Of a stretch of DNA of 57,935 nt, positions 43,383 through 53,606 are shown piece by piece. The stretch is taken from positions 1-57,935 of the forward strand of contig JAFYQJ010000017.1 of the NCBI GenBank assembly GCA_017547145.1, written 5' to 3'. The stretch is from Paludibacteraceae bacterium (GTDB lineage Bacteria; Bacteroidota; Bacteroidia; Bacteroidales; Paludibacteraceae). Under the pieces are notes generated by a model. It ran no database searches and was not told the origin of the DNA. It saw only the letters and a program-made list of their open reading frames with translations. A program made the translations under genes and the position numbers. Each line of letters starts with the position of its first letter. Within the stretch, counting starts at the first letter, position 1.

Positions 43383-45052
43383 TTAAGAACTCTTTAAAAA
43401 AATACTTGAAATTATGGGCCTTGTTTTTTGTGTCAATTCTTATTTTTGATGCTTCAGCTCAGCGACTTCAGAAAAAGTTACCCCAAAAGAAGTCATCAGA
43501 AACGTTGTCCCCAAAAAAAGAGATTGTTGCAGAGAGTACCAACACTTCGATGATTTATCTAGAGAATTCTGATATATTGTTGTTCGATAAAGATAGATTG
43601 CCAGATGTTCAAGTTTTAGTAGGTAATGTATGTTTTCGTCACGACGATATATATTTGTATTGCGATAGTGCTTATTTTTATGAATCCAAAAATTCTTTGG
43701 ACGCTTTTAGCAATGTGAAAATAATTCAAGGAGATACGCTCTTTGTTTATGGCGATGTGGGGTATTATGATGGAAATACACGCATGGCACGATTGCGGAA
43801 AAATGTTCGAATGGAAAATAAATCGGCGTTATTGACAACTGATAGCCTAAATTATGATAGAATGCGTAATGTTGGTTATTTTTTTAATGGAGGTCAGTTG
43901 GAGGATAGTTTGAATGTATTAGTCTCGGTGTTTGGGTATTATTATCCTGCTACTAATACTGCAAATTTTAGAAAAAAAGTAAAACTTACGAATCCTAAAT
44001 TTGTAATGCATTCTGATACGTTGAATTATAATACTAATACCAATGTTGCAAATATTTTAGGACCAACTCATATCAATTACGAAGAAGAAACGCACATTTA
44101 TTCCGAACGTGGTTGGTATGATACGAAAAACGAGCTAGCTGAGTTACTAGATAATTCATATGTGGAAAATCAAGATACTAAACGCTTGATTGGAGATACA
44201 ATTTTTTATGATAAAAAGAAGGGTTTAGCTCGAGCGTATAGAAATATAGAGTTGGCTGATACATTGAAAAAGGTTTCGCTATTTGGGAATTATGGATTTT
44301 ATAATGAATTGACTGAAGAGGGTTTGGCTACAGATTCTGCAATGATGATTGAATATTCAGGAGGAGATACACTTTTTTTGCATGCTGATACACTTTTTAC
44401 TTATGCCGATTCTGTTTATAAAGTAGTAGAGGCATATCATAATGTGCGTTTTTATCGTACAGATCTTCAAGGTATTGCAGATTCTGCATCGTATCAAACA
44501 AGAGATTCTACTTTGCAGTTGATGTATAGCCCTATTGTATGGTCTGATGATCAACAAATTATAGGAGATACTATTCGTGCTTATATGAAGAACGGATCGT
44601 TGGATAAAGCTCATGTTATAGGTGCTGCTTTTGCTTGTCAGAAAAAAGATTCAATACATTTCAATCAAATGATTGGAAAGGAATTTTGGGCATTTATGCA
44701 AGAAGGAAATTTGTATAAGATAGAGTCTAATGGTAATGCTCAATCAATATTTTATCCAATAGATGAGGCAGATGGTTCTTTTATTGGTTTGAATACAACT
44801 CAAAGTAGTTATCTGCATACCTATTTTAAGGATGGCAAGGTGGATAAAGTTTTGATATTCCCTTCGCCAGTAGCAACGATGTATCCTATGGATCAGCTGA
44901 CAAAGGAGATAATGTTTTTCCCTAACTTTGTTTGGAAGCAAGAGTATCGCCCGATGCGAAAAGAGGATATATTCCTCCGATTTGATCGTAAAAAGGACGA
45001 GGTAGGTAATTCGTCAAGAAAAAAGCGTACGTCAAAGAGTGGTACAAAATAA
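43379..45052 (+). CDS. OstA/LptA-like LPS transport protein
   Basis: A 557-aa exported protein (signal peptide to about residue 27) with repeating OstA/LptA-type beta segments: LVGNVCFRHDDIYLYCDSAYFYE, NVRMENKSALLTTDSLNYDR and similar repeats of about 30-60 residues. It is longer than E. coli LptA and resembles the periplasmic bridge proteins of Bacteroidota LPS transport. It closes the SurA run and links chaperones to LPS insertion. The C-terminal 25 residues are basic and low-complexity. Confidence 0.83.
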   Translation: MIKNSLKKYLKLWALFFVSILIFDASAQRLQKKLPQKKSSETLSPKKEIVAESTNTSMIYLENSDILLFDKDRLPDVQVLVGNVCFRHDDIYLYCDSAYFYESKNSLDAFSNVKIIQGDTLFVYGDVGYYDGNTRMARLRKNVRMENKSALLTTDSLNYDRMRNVGYFFNGGQLEDSLNVLVSVFGYYYPATNTANFRKKVKLTNPKFVMHSDTLNYNTNTNVANILGPTHINYEEETHIYSERGWYDTKNELAELLDNSYVENQDTKRLIGDTIFYDKKKGLARAYRNIELADTLKKVSLFGNYGFYNELTEEGLATDSAMMIEYSGGDTLFLHADTLFTYADSVYKVVEAYHNVRFYRTDLQGIADSASYQTRDSTLQLMYSPIVWSDDQQIIGDTIRAYMKNGSLDKAHVIGAAFACQKKDSIHFNQMIGKEFWAFMQEGNLYKIESNGNAQSIFYPIDEADGSFIGLNTTQSSYLHTYFKDGKVDKVLIFPSPVATMYPMDQLTKEIMFFPNFVWKQEYRPMRKEDIFLRFDRKKDEVGNSSRKKRTSKSGTK

Positions 45053-45057
45053 AAGGC

Positions 45058-45753
45058 ATGTTTACTTTTAAACAATTCGTAGTAAAACAGCAACATAGTG
45101 CGATGAAGGTTGGTACTGATGGTGTTTTGTTAGGAAGTTGGGTAGAAACTCCCGCTTTGTGTAAAAATATTTTGGATATAGGTACGGGCACTGGACTTGT
45201 GGCTTTGATGTTGGCACAACGTTTTCGTTTGCCAATAGATGCAGTTGAAATAGATACCGATGCAGCGTTTGAAGCAAAAGAAAATGTAGATAATTCTCCT
45301 TTTTCCGAATGGGTAAGGGTGATAAATTCTGATATAAGAACTTTTGACTCAAGGGAGAAATATGATTTAATTGTTTGTAATCCTCCTTTTTTTGTAGATT
45401 CTATGCGATGCCCAGATGTGAAGCGCTCACAAGCACGGCATTCTGATAATTTAACTTGTGAAGATTTGCTCTCTGTGGTGGAAAGGTTGCTTAGTAATAA
45501 CGGTTTTTTTTCGTTGATTTATCCTATAAACGAAGCTGATTTTTTTGTCTCAATAGCAAAGAAAAAAGGTTTGTATTGTGTGCGAGAATTAAATGTGATT
45601 CCAACTCCAAAGCATACACCAAAGCGTAAATTGTTAACGTTTTCGTTTGAAAATAAGCCATTTGTTTCGCATTCGTTAATCATAGAGAAAGAAAGGCATT
45701 GCTATACGGAGGAGTATAAATTATTAACGAAAGATTTTTATTTGAATTTTTGA
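45058..45753 (+). CDS. trmN6: tRNA1(Val) A37 N6-methyltransferase
   Basis: A 231-aa SAM-dependent methyltransferase of the YfiC/TrmN6 family. The N-terminal QFVVKQQHSAMKVGTDGVLL is the family signature. The SAM-binding site is ILDIGTGTGLVALML, followed by the catalytic NPPFF. It methylates A37 of valine tRNA. The 5-bp gap after the OstA gene and the TGATG junction with the next gene suggest a shared transcript. Confidence 0.92.
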   Translation: MFTFKQFVVKQQHSAMKVGTDGVLLGSWVETPALCKNILDIGTGTGLVALMLAQRFRLPIDAVEIDTDAAFEAKENVDNSPFSEWVRVINSDIRTFDSREKYDLIVCNPPFFVDSMRCPDVKRSQARHSDNLTCEDLLSVVERLLSNNGFFSLIYPINEADFFVSIAKKKGLYCVRELNVIPTPKHTPKRKLLTFSFENKPFVSHSLIIEKERHCYTEEYKLLTKDFYLNF

Positions 45754-46721
45754 TGAGTTTTCTAGAAACAAAATGTTTGTCTATTGGCTATGCAAAAAAA
45801 CTTGTACAAGAGAATTTAAATTTGTGTGCCGAAAAAAGTTCATTGGTGTGCTTATTGGGAACAAATGGCTGTGGTAAATCTACGTTGTTGAGAGCTCTTG
45901 CTTGTTTGCAATCGCCACTTTCGGGTACTATTTTTATAAATGGTAAAGATGTTTCATCATTATCGGCATCGGATAGGGCTTTGTTATTTTCATTAGTGTT
46001 AACGGATGTTGTGAGTGTTGAGAATTTGAGGGTTTATGATTTGGTGGCATTAGGGCGTACTCCTTATACGGGTTGGTTTGGTACTTTGTCATTGGAAGAT
46101 AAAGCTATTGTGCAACAGGCAATTAAAGATGTTAACCTTACGCATAAAAGCAATGATTTTTTACACGAATTGTCTGATGGAGAAAGACAGCGTGCTGTTA
46201 TTGCCAAGGCTTTAGCACAAGATACTCCGTTGGTATTACTCGATGAGCCTACAGCTCATCTTGATTTGCCTAATAGAATAGAAATAATGTTGTTGTTGAG
46301 GCGTTTGTCAGTGGAGACAAGTAAATGTTTTATTGTATCAATGCACGAATTGGAATTAGCAATGCAAGTGGCAGATTGCGTTTGGTTGATGTCCGAAGGT
46401 GGAGTGGAGTCTGGCGTTCCAGAAGATTTGATGATGTCTGGTGCTTTTCAGCGGTGTTTTGCTTCAAAAAACTATAACTTTAATAATGCTAATGGACATT
46501 TTGTAATAAATCATAGTTTGAGAGGAAAAAAGATTGCTGTACAAGGTGATGAATATAGAAAAACGTGGCTAGAAGTTGCATTGCGACGTGCAGGATACGA
46601 GGTGACTAATGATTCTAATTTGATAGTTTTTGCTGAACAATCGCGTTTTTTAGTAGATGGATTTGCTTGTGAAAATGTAGCAGAAGTATTAAATAAATTA
46701 ACTAGCTCTACAAAAAAATAA
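45753..46721 (+). CDS. Orphan iron/cobalamin-type ABC ATPase with a C-terminal extension
   Basis: A 322-aa ATPase of the FecE/BtuD type. Walker A is GTNGCGKST, the signature LSDGERQRAVIAKALA is intact, and Walker B is LVLLDEPTAHLD. A domain of about 90 residues (from HFVINHSLRGKKIAV) follows the usual end, and I cannot assign it. No permease, binding protein or receptor is adjacent, so the partner is elsewhere. The ATG at 45753 overlaps the trmN6 stop; an in-frame TTG three bases before would add one Met. Confidence 0.8.
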   Translation: MSFLETKCLSIGYAKKLVQENLNLCAEKSSLVCLLGTNGCGKSTLLRALACLQSPLSGTIFINGKDVSSLSASDRALLFSLVLTDVVSVENLRVYDLVALGRTPYTGWFGTLSLEDKAIVQQAIKDVNLTHKSNDFLHELSDGERQRAVIAKALAQDTPLVLLDEPTAHLDLPNRIEIMLLLRRLSVETSKCFIVSMHELELAMQVADCVWLMSEGGVESGVPEDLMMSGAFQRCFASKNYNFNNANGHFVINHSLRGKKIAVQGDEYRKTWLEVALRRAGYEVTNDSNLIVFAEQSRFLVDGFACENVAEVLNKLTSSTKK

Positions 46722-46734
46722 ATAGAATTTTACG

Positions 46735-47364
46735 ATGAGACGAATTATTTTGTTTTTATTGTGTATTCAACTTTGCTCTATAACAAAAGCTTTGACGTTA
46801 GATCAACGCATGGCGAGCCGTCATGAGGTAAGTGTAGGATATGGCGAGCAGTTGTGGGATGCTTGTAATCCTAAAGGGAAAATGATAGGAGAAAGTTATT
46901 CTCGTTATTCTAATCAAAAAGTTACAGGAAATATTTTTGTGGAGTACCTGTATCAAGTAAATAAATTGATTTCGTTGGGGATTAATGTGAATTTTAATGG
47001 TTGGAAAGCGGATTATGCGAAGTTAGTGCCAATACCTGTAGAGCCTGGGACAGAACACGAAGTTTCTCCTGAAATTGGGCAGGAAGAGTATTATACTTAT
47101 TCATTTCTTCCTACTATCCGCTTTACGTATTTTGATCATCCGAATGTAAATATTTATTCTGGATTAAGTATTGGTGCTACGATGTTTAGCTATGGTAAAG
47201 AGATTTCAGGAATGTTAGCGTTGGATGTTTGTGCGGTAGGTGTGGCTTGGGGAAAAAATCACTGGTTTGCTAATGTGGAGGTTGGAGCTTTGTGTAGTAG
47301 CTTGTTGTTAGTGAATTTTCTTCCAACGCGTATTTTAAGTGTTGGTTTTGGTTATAGATTTTAG
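46735..47364 (+). CDS. Hypothetical outer-membrane beta-barrel protein
   Basis: A 209-aa protein with a signal peptide (cleavage near ITKALT). Alternating beta strands and a terminal aromatic FGYRF suggest an outer-membrane barrel. It follows the orphan ABC ATPase by 13 bp and precedes a terminator at 47381-47417. I do not recognise a named family. Confidence 0.6.
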   Translation: MRRIILFLLCIQLCSITKALTLDQRMASRHEVSVGYGEQLWDACNPKGKMIGESYSRYSNQKVTGNIFVEYLYQVNKLISLGINVNFNGWKADYAKLVPIPVEPGTEHEVSPEIGQEEYYTYSFLPTIRFTYFDHPNVNIYSGLSIGATMFSYGKEISGMLALDVCAVGVAWGKNHWFANVEVGALCSSLLLVNFLPTRILSVGFGYRF

Positions 47365-47380
47365 TTGGAGGAGCAGTAAT

Positions 47381-47417
47381 AAAAAAAAGAGTTCGAATGT
47401 CCGAACTCTTTTTTTTG
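47381..47417. terminator. Bidirectional terminator
   Basis: AAGAGTTCG (47387-47395) pairs with CGAACTCTT (47402-47410), flanked by A and T runs, between convergent OMP and leuB genes. Confidence 0.9.
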
Positions 47418-47433
47418 TTAAATAGAATTAGTT

Positions 47434-48495
47434 TTATTGTTTATCAATCCAATCAACAATCCATTGGCCAACTTCGCTACACTTATAAGGACGTACACCT
47501 TCTACTTGAATTTCTGCAGTGCGAATGTTCTCGTCTAATGAAGCATTTACAGCTTTTCTAATTAAAGCACCTTCTTCTTTTAAATCGAAATATTCAAATA
47601 ACATTGCTACGGATAATATTTGTGCTAAAGGATTTGCGATATCAAGTCCTTTAGCTTGAGGCCAAGAACCGTGAATAGGCTCAAATACAGGAGTGTGTTC
47701 GCCAGTAGATGCAGAAGGTAATAAGCCCATGGAACCAGTAATACAAGAACCTTCGTCTGTAAGGATATCTCCAAATGTATTTTCTGTAACCATAACATCG
47801 AAAAATTTTGGTTCTTGAATCATACGCATAGCAGCATTGTCTACATACATATAGTCCGTTGTTACTTCTGGGTATGATGGAGCCATTTCTTTTGCTATTT
47901 GTCTCCATAAACGACTGCTAGCCAATACATTTGCTTTGTCTACAACGGTGAGGTGTTTGTTGCGTTTCATTGCATATTCGAAAGCAACTTTTAAAATACG
48001 TTCGATTTCTGTGCGAGTGTAAAAGTTTGTGTCGTATGCTTTTTCGTCGTCTTGGTATTTTTCTCCAAAATACATTCCTCCGGTTAACTCTCTAATACAA
48101 ATAAAATCAGCACCTTTGACTAATTCCTCTTTTAGAGGAGATTTGTGTATCAAGCAATCGAATGTCTCAACAGGACGAATGTTAGCAAAGAGTCCTAATT
48201 TTTTTCGCATAGCCAATAACCCTTGTTCTGGACGAATTTTCGCTGTTGGATCGTTATCAAATTTTGGATCGCCTACTGCCGAAAATAATACAGCGTCTGC
48301 ATCCATACAAATTTGAAATGTTTCTTCGGGAAAAGGATCGCCTACTTTGTCAATAGCATCTGCACCACATATAGCATTTGTGAAGATAACGTTATGTCCA
48401 AATTTTTTACAAACAGCATCCATAACAGCTACGCCTTGTTTGCTGATTTCTGGCCCTATGCCGTCGCCTGCTAATACTGCAATTTTTAAATTCAT
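47434..48495 (-). CDS. leuB: 3-isopropylmalate dehydrogenase
   Basis: A 353-aa NAD-dependent enzyme of leucine synthesis. [12 protein letters not shown] at the start, the substrate-binding [11 protein letters not shown] and [14 protein letters not shown], and the metal-binding [14 protein letters not shown] are present. The other leu genes are not in the window. It is followed downstream only by a terminator. Confidence 0.94.
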   Translation of the reverse strand: MNLKIAVLAGDGIGPEISKQGVAVMDAVCKKFGHNVIFTNAICGADAIDKVGDPFPEETFQICMDADAVLFSAVGDPKFDNDPTAKIRPEQGLLAMRKKLGLFANIRPVETFDCLIHKSPLKEELVKGADFICIRELTGGMYFGEKYQDDEKAYDTNFYTRTEIERILKVAFEYAMKRNKHLTVVDKANVLASSRLWRQIAKEMAPSYPEVTTDYMYVDNAAMRMIQEPKFFDVMVTENTFGDILTDEGSCITGSMGLLPSASTGEHTPVFEPIHGSWPQAKGLDIANPLAQILSVAMLFEYFDLKEEGALIRKAVNASLDENIRTAEIQVEGVRPYKCSEVGQWIVDWIDKQ

Positions 48496-48516
48496 AATCT
48501 TTGTGTTTAGTTTTGT

Positions 48517-49551
48517 TTATTTTATTGTTACTTGAGTTGCTCCAAATCCATATTCACGAAACGAAGCATCTTGATAGTAGCATGATTTATATTTTATTTT
48601 AAGTTGTTTTTCTATTTCTTTACGTAAAACACCTTCTCCTTTTCCGTGTATAAAAATAATTTTTGTGCCTTTTTTATTGCGGTATTCGCTCATCGTTTCA
48701 TGAAATTTTTGCATTTGATAATTAAGAATATCCGCATTAGACATGCCAACTGTGGTATCAAGGAGCTCGTTTATGTGTAGATCAATTTCTATGGGAGAAC
48801 CTTGTTGTTTATTTACTACATGTTTTTTTTCGCTTGCTTTTTGTGGATTAAAAAAATTTGTAGAAACATCTTTTGATATAATGAAGTTTTTATCACAAAA
48901 ATCTTTTTCAATAAGTGTAATTAAATGTGCGGGTTGGTAGAAAAAATCGTTTTCAGAAAAATAGTGTAGTTTATATAACTTCGTTAGGTTTAATTCTTTT
49001 TGAATATTAAAAACAGGTTTAATAGAAAAATCTTTTTTCTTTTTTAACGCTATAGACTGAAAAATGATTCTTTTGAAATTGTTTAATTCTAGTTTTTCTA
49101 CATCTTTCAAAAAGAGTTTCGTTTGTGGTTCTAATTCCCCATTCTCTAATAATATAGGATGTTCGTCGCCTGTATAAAATGCGAATTGAAGGTAATAGTT
49201 ACTATCATTTATTAAAAAACATTCATAACTTGTGGTTTGTATTTCTCTAATGTTTTTAGGAACAAACGCAAAGTAAACAGAGATTTGCTCTTTTTCAGGG
49301 GTTTCGTTTTTCTCACTAAAAGAATAATTTTGTTTTTTTTCTACAGTGTTTTGCTGAGGTTCAGGTTTGATATTTTCTATAGGAAAATTTAGTTTGTTTA
49401 CCTCTTCTATTACAACCAATTCTGAAATTATAGAAGGTATTTCAAAACCATCATCTTCTAGTACGGTTGCAATATGCCCATCAACTTTTATAACCATTCC
49501 GCCACCTGTGGCATTTAAAAAACGAACTTTATCACCAACTTTTACCATCAT
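48517..49551 (-). CDS. DUF2027 protein with a C-terminal Smr domain
   Basis: A 344-aa cytoplasmic protein. An N-terminal KOW-like VKVGDKVRFLNATGGGMV is followed by the central DUF2027 beta-rich domain and a C-terminal Smr (MutS2-type) nuclease-like domain with EIDLHINELLDTT and FIHGKGEGVLRKEI. Smr domains cut or bind nucleic acids. The ATG at 49551 is preferred over an upstream TTG because the -7 box overlaps the latter. Function unknown. Confidence 0.85.
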   Translation of the reverse strand: MMVKVGDKVRFLNATGGGMVIKVDGHIATVLEDDGFEIPSIISELVVIEEVNKLNFPIENIKPEPQQNTVEKKQNYSFSEKNETPEKEQISVYFAFVPKNIREIQTTSYECFLINDSNYYLQFAFYTGDEHPILLENGELEPQTKLFLKDVEKLELNNFKRIIFQSIALKKKKDFSIKPVFNIQKELNLTKLYKLHYFSENDFFYQPAHLITLIEKDFCDKNFIISKDVSTNFFNPQKASEKKHVVNKQQGSPIEIDLHINELLDTTVGMSNADILNYQMQKFHETMSEYRNKKGTKIIFIHGKGEGVLRKEIEKQLKIKYKSCYYQDASFREYGFGATQVTIK

Positions 49552-49566
49552 ATTTTTATTCTCTTG

Positions 49567-49574
49567 CAAAGATA
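49567..49574 (-). promoter_or_regulatory. -7 promoter box for the DUF2027-Smr gene
   Basis: TATCTTTG on the minus strand, 15 bp before the ATG at 49551; the transcript would be nearly leaderless. Confidence 0.5.
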
Positions 49575-49657
49575 ATGAATTGTAATAAAAAGCGTGTTTT
49601 TTAGCCCTATAAGATAAAATATTAAGGAGTAAAATCTTTAATCTTAATTCTAATTCT

Positions 49658-49665
49658 TAAATTTG
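49658..49665 (+). promoter_or_regulatory. Promoter box of pheT (TAaaTTTG)
   Basis: TAAATTTG lies 23 bp before the pheT ATG. A TTTA at 49637-49640 sits 17 bp upstream as a weak -33 element. Confidence 0.5.
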
Positions 49666-49688
49666 CATTTCATTTAAAATTAACAAAA

Positions 49689-52154
49689 ATGAATATTTCA
49701 TACAATTGGTTAAAACAGTATATCAATATTGACCTCCCGGTCGATGAAGTTGCAAAAATTCTTACCTCGATAGGTCTTGAGTGTGGAAGTGTAGAAGAGG
49801 TTCAGTCTATAAAAGGGGGACTTCAAGGATTGGTTGTAGGTGAGGTGCTTACATGTGTAAATCACGAAAATTCAGATCATTTACATGTTACTTCGGTTAA
49901 AATAAATGATGTGGAAGCACCATTGCAAATAGTTTGTGGTGCTCCTAATGTTGTGGCAGGTCAAAAAGTAATTGTTGCAACAATTGGTGCAAAACTATAT
50001 CCTGCAGATGGGAGTGAGTTTGTTATAAAACGCTCAAAAATACGTGGGGTAGAGTCGTTTGGTATGCTTTGTGCAGAAGATGAGATTGGTGTTGGCACTA
50101 ATCATGATGGTATAATCGTATTACCACAAGATACTCCTATTGGACTTCCTGCTGCAGATTATTATCGTGTAGAAAATGATTCTGTGATAGAAGTTGATAT
50201 TACACCCAACCGCTCTGATGCAATATCGCATTATGGAGTAGCACGCGATTTGGCAGCGTATTTTGCAACAAGAAATTCTGATGTAAAATTATCAAAGCCA
50301 TCAGTTGATGAATTTAAGGTTGATAATCATGATTTTGAAGTGCAGGTGTCGGTAGAAAATACAGAAGCTTGTCCTCGTTATTCTGGTTTAACTATATCGG
50401 GTGTTACTGTTAAAGAATCACCAGATTGGTTGAAAAATCGTTTGATGACAATAGGTTTGCATCCAATTAATAATATTGTAGATATTACAAACTATGTGCT
50501 TCATGCTTTGGGGCATCCAATGCATGCTTTTGATGGAGATAAGCTGAAAGGAGGGAAAATAGTTGTTAAAAATCTAGCCGAAGGGACAAAGTTTACAACT
50601 CTTGATGGCGTTGAGCGTTCGTTGCGTGATGCCGATTTGATGATTTGTAATGCTGAAGAAGGAATGTGTATAGCTGGCGTTTTTGGAGGATTGGATTCTG
50701 GTATTACCGAATCGACAACGAAAATATTTCTTGAAAGTGCTTATTTTAATCCTACGCATGTTAGAAAAACAGCACGAGCACATGGGTTAAATACGGATGC
50801 TTCATTCCGTTACGAACGTGGATGTGATCCGAATAATACAATTTTTGTTTTAAAATATGCTGCAATGCTTATTAAAGAAATTGCAGGTGGAACTATTTCG
50901 AGTGATATTGTTGATATCTATCCTAATAAAATAGAGCCTTTTAAAGTTAATTTGACTTATAAAAAAGTAAATAACTTAATTGGTTTGAATTTTGATGAGG
51001 CTACTATAAAAAGTATCTTAAAAGGATTGGAAATAGAAATAGTAGAAGAAACCGAAGAGGAAATAGCTCTTCGTGTACCAACTTATCGTGTTGATGTACA
51101 GAGAGATGTAGATGTTATTGAGGATATACTTCGAATTTATGGTTACAATCAAATACCTTTTGATGAAAGCCTAAAATCGAGTATAAGTTATACTGAAAAA
51201 CCTGAGAGTAATCGTGTTCAAAATTTAATTTCGGAACAACTTACTGCCAATGGTTTTTATGAAATACTCAATAATTCTCTTACGAAAAGTTCGTATTATG
51301 CTGATTTGAAAACTTTCCCAGCAGAAAATTGTGTTAAAATAATGAATCCACTTGGAGTGGATTTGAGTGTTTTGAGACAGACGTTGTTATTTGGTGGTTT
51401 AGAAAGCATTGCTCGTAATCGAAATTATAAAAATAATAACCTGAAATTTTATGAATTTGGTAATTGTTATTATTACCAAAGTGAAAATAAAAAAGATGAT
51501 TATGCGTTAAGTCCTTATGCTGAAGATTTGCATTTAGGCTTGTGGCTTTGTGGTAATAAAACATCACAAAGTTGGGTGCAAAAGGAGGAGAAAACAACTG
51601 TTTTTGAGTTAAAAGCTTATGTGGAAAATATTCTTATTCGTGTAGGTCTTAATCAAAATAACATAGAAGTAAAGAATTTGACGAATGATATTTTCTCGAC
51701 TGCACTTCAAATAGATACAAAAGCAGGTAAAAATCTTGTTGTCTTTGGCTGTGTAAATAAAGGTGTATTGAATAATTTTGATATTGATACCGAGGTGTTT
51801 TTTGCTGATATAAATTGGACTAATCTTATAAAGGCAGTAAGAAATTATAAAATAACATATTGCGATATTCCTAAATTTCCGGAAGTGCGTCGTGACCTTG
51901 CGTTGTTGATAGACAAGAATGTTACGTTTGTGGAAATCGAAAAAATAGCTTATGAAACAGAGAAAAAGCTTTTAAAGAAAGTGAATTTATTTGATGTTTA
52001 TGAAGGTAAGAACTTGCCTGCTGGGAAAAAATCGTATGCTGTTTCATTTGTACTTCAAGATACTGAAAAAACATTAAAAGATGCTCAGATAGATGCCATA
52101 ATGCAACGTTTGATAAAGAACCTAACGGATAAAATAGGAGCTTCGTTGCGATAA
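49689..52154 (+). CDS. pheT: Phenylalanyl-tRNA synthetase beta subunit
   Basis: An 821-aa subunit with the expected order: an N-terminal tRNA-binding (EMAP-like) domain with VGEVLTCVNHENSDHLHVT, the B3/B4 editing region (DITPNRSDAISHYGVARDLAAYF), the B5 domain, a synthetase-like core and a C-terminal ferredoxin-fold anticodon-binding domain (FPEVRRDLALLID). It pairs with PheS, which is not in the window. It has its own promoter and terminator. Confidence 0.95.
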   Translation: MNISYNWLKQYINIDLPVDEVAKILTSIGLECGSVEEVQSIKGGLQGLVVGEVLTCVNHENSDHLHVTSVKINDVEAPLQIVCGAPNVVAGQKVIVATIGAKLYPADGSEFVIKRSKIRGVESFGMLCAEDEIGVGTNHDGIIVLPQDTPIGLPAADYYRVENDSVIEVDITPNRSDAISHYGVARDLAAYFATRNSDVKLSKPSVDEFKVDNHDFEVQVSVENTEACPRYSGLTISGVTVKESPDWLKNRLMTIGLHPINNIVDITNYVLHALGHPMHAFDGDKLKGGKIVVKNLAEGTKFTTLDGVERSLRDADLMICNAEEGMCIAGVFGGLDSGITESTTKIFLESAYFNPTHVRKTARAHGLNTDASFRYERGCDPNNTIFVLKYAAMLIKEIAGGTISSDIVDIYPNKIEPFKVNLTYKKVNNLIGLNFDEATIKSILKGLEIEIVEETEEEIALRVPTYRVDVQRDVDVIEDILRIYGYNQIPFDESLKSSISYTEKPESNRVQNLISEQLTANGFYEILNNSLTKSSYYADLKTFPAENCVKIMNPLGVDLSVLRQTLLFGGLESIARNRNYKNNNLKFYEFGNCYYYQSENKKDDYALSPYAEDLHLGLWLCGNKTSQSWVQKEEKTTVFELKAYVENILIRVGLNQNNIEVKNLTNDIFSTALQIDTKAGKNLVVFGCVNKGVLNNFDIDTEVFFADINWTNLIKAVRNYKITYCDIPKFPEVRRDLALLIDKNVTFVEIEKIAYETEKKLLKKVNLFDVYEGKNLPAGKKSYAVSFVLQDTEKTLKDAQIDAIMQRLIKNLTDKIGASLR

Positions 52155-52181
52155 GTTAAAAAGTGTTTTTGATAAATATTA

Positions 52182-52213
52182 AAACCTGCTGAATTTCAGT
52201 GGGTTTGTTTTTT
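52182..52213 (+). terminator. Terminator of pheT
   Basis: An imperfect stem (AAACC..CTGAA/TTCAG..GGGTTT) followed by T's, reaching into the end of the convergent MATE gene. Confidence 0.7.
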
Positions 52214-53602
52214 TAGGAAGAAGAATAGTGCTATAATTGCTAATATGGAAGCTACACCATCGGCTATGGGCATACTCATCCAAACTCCTTTTGCCCCAAA
52301 AAACTCTGGTAGGATCAGCAATAAAGGTATTAGGAATAGTATTTGTCTTGTGAGAGTGAGGAATATTGATAAATAAGGTTTGCCTATAAATTGGAAAAAA
52401 TTGGAAATAACAATTTGACAGCCAATTAATGGAAATACAATGAAAACAATACGTATTGCTTCTACTGTAATGTTTAAAAAAAATATATTTTGCGTTTGAA
52501 TTGCTAAATTTTCATTTTGAGTGTCAATGAATAATGAAGCGATTTGTTGAGGAAAATTCTCTGCCAAAAGACAACCGATTGACATTATTATTACTGCACA
52601 AAAAATAGTTAGTTTTAAAGTTTTTAATGCTCGTTGATTGTTTTTTGCACCGTAGTTGTAGCCTACTATTGGTTGCATACCCTGATTAAATCCTGCAATA
52701 ATCATTATAAATAGCATTACAACTCTATTAATAATGCTATATGTCCCTATATAAAGGTCGCCAAATGGAGAGAGAGCGTTATTTATAAAAAACACTACAA
52801 TACTAGTGCAAAAATGTAGTAGAAAGGATGCCGCTCCTATTTTTAATATAGATTTTACTATGTGAGTTTGTAAAGGGTAGAATTTTGAAAAATGAATAAA
52901 ATTTGTTTTTTTTGAGAAGTGGAGTAGGATAATCAGTAAGGCAACTGATTGTGAACATAAGGTTGCGTATGCTGAACCTGCAATTCCCCATTTTAATCCA
53001 AATATAAACCAACCATCTAAAACGCAGTTAAGTGATATGGATGCTAGCATTATTAGCATTGATTTTTGAGGATAACCAGATACTCGAAGTAACTCGTTTA
53101 AACTTAAATACATATTTGTTATTAAGTTACCGAAAAGTAGGATTTTAAGGTAAGTTTTAGCATAGTTGAGTGAGCCTTTTTGAATCTCTCCCGAGATAAT
53201 TATATCCTCACTCGCACCGAAAAGTTGTAGTAATGGTTCCGTAAAGAAAAATCCAATACTAAAAACTAAAAATGCAAGAATGATGTTTAATAAAATAACA
53301 TTAGGTAAAATTTTTTCTGTTTCATTTTTGTTTTGTCCTAACAGAAGTGAAAAAAGTGCTGAGGCTCCAATTCCTACCATTGAACCTAGAGCTGAAACTA
53401 TATTCATAATAGGTAGGGTGATGCCTAATCCTGCCATTGCCATTGCTCCGACACCTCTCCCGATAAAAATGCTATCGGTTAAGTTGTACAGTGAGGTAGC
53501 AGACATTGCAATGATTGCAGGTAATGAAAAACGAAACAAAAGTTTCCAAATAGAATCTTTTGCTAGTTTATCAGGGGTAATATGTTTTTCAAAAAAAGAC
53601 AT
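52196..53602 (-). CDS. MATE-family multidrug/metabolite efflux transporter
   Basis: A 468-aa inner-membrane antiporter with twelve helices. MATE hallmarks are ATSLYNLTDSIFIGRGVGAMAMAG near the N-terminus and the central INRVVMLFIMIIAGFNQGMQPIVGYNYGAK. MATE proteins export drugs or metabolites using sodium or proton gradients. It is shorter than the NorM group and closer to the DinF/DraE-like subfamily of Bacteroidota. Substrate unknown. It lies 44 bp after rpoD, beyond a terminator. Confidence 0.9.
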   Translation of the reverse strand: MSFFEKHITPDKLAKDSIWKLLFRFSLPAIIAMSATSLYNLTDSIFIGRGVGAMAMAGLGITLPIMNIVSALGSMVGIGASALFSLLLGQNKNETEKILPNVILLNIILAFLVFSIGFFFTEPLLQLFGASEDIIISGEIQKGSLNYAKTYLKILLFGNLITNMYLSLNELLRVSGYPQKSMLIMLASISLNCVLDGWFIFGLKWGIAGSAYATLCSQSVALLIILLHFSKKTNFIHFSKFYPLQTHIVKSILKIGAASFLLHFCTSIVVFFINNALSPFGDLYIGTYSIINRVVMLFIMIIAGFNQGMQPIVGYNYGAKNNQRALKTLKLTIFCAVIIMSIGCLLAENFPQQIASLFIDTQNENLAIQTQNIFFLNITVEAIRIVFIVFPLIGCQIVISNFFQFIGKPYLSIFLTLTRQILFLIPLLLILPEFFGAKGVWMSMPIADGVASILAIIALFFFLKKQTH

Positions 53603-53606
53603 TATG

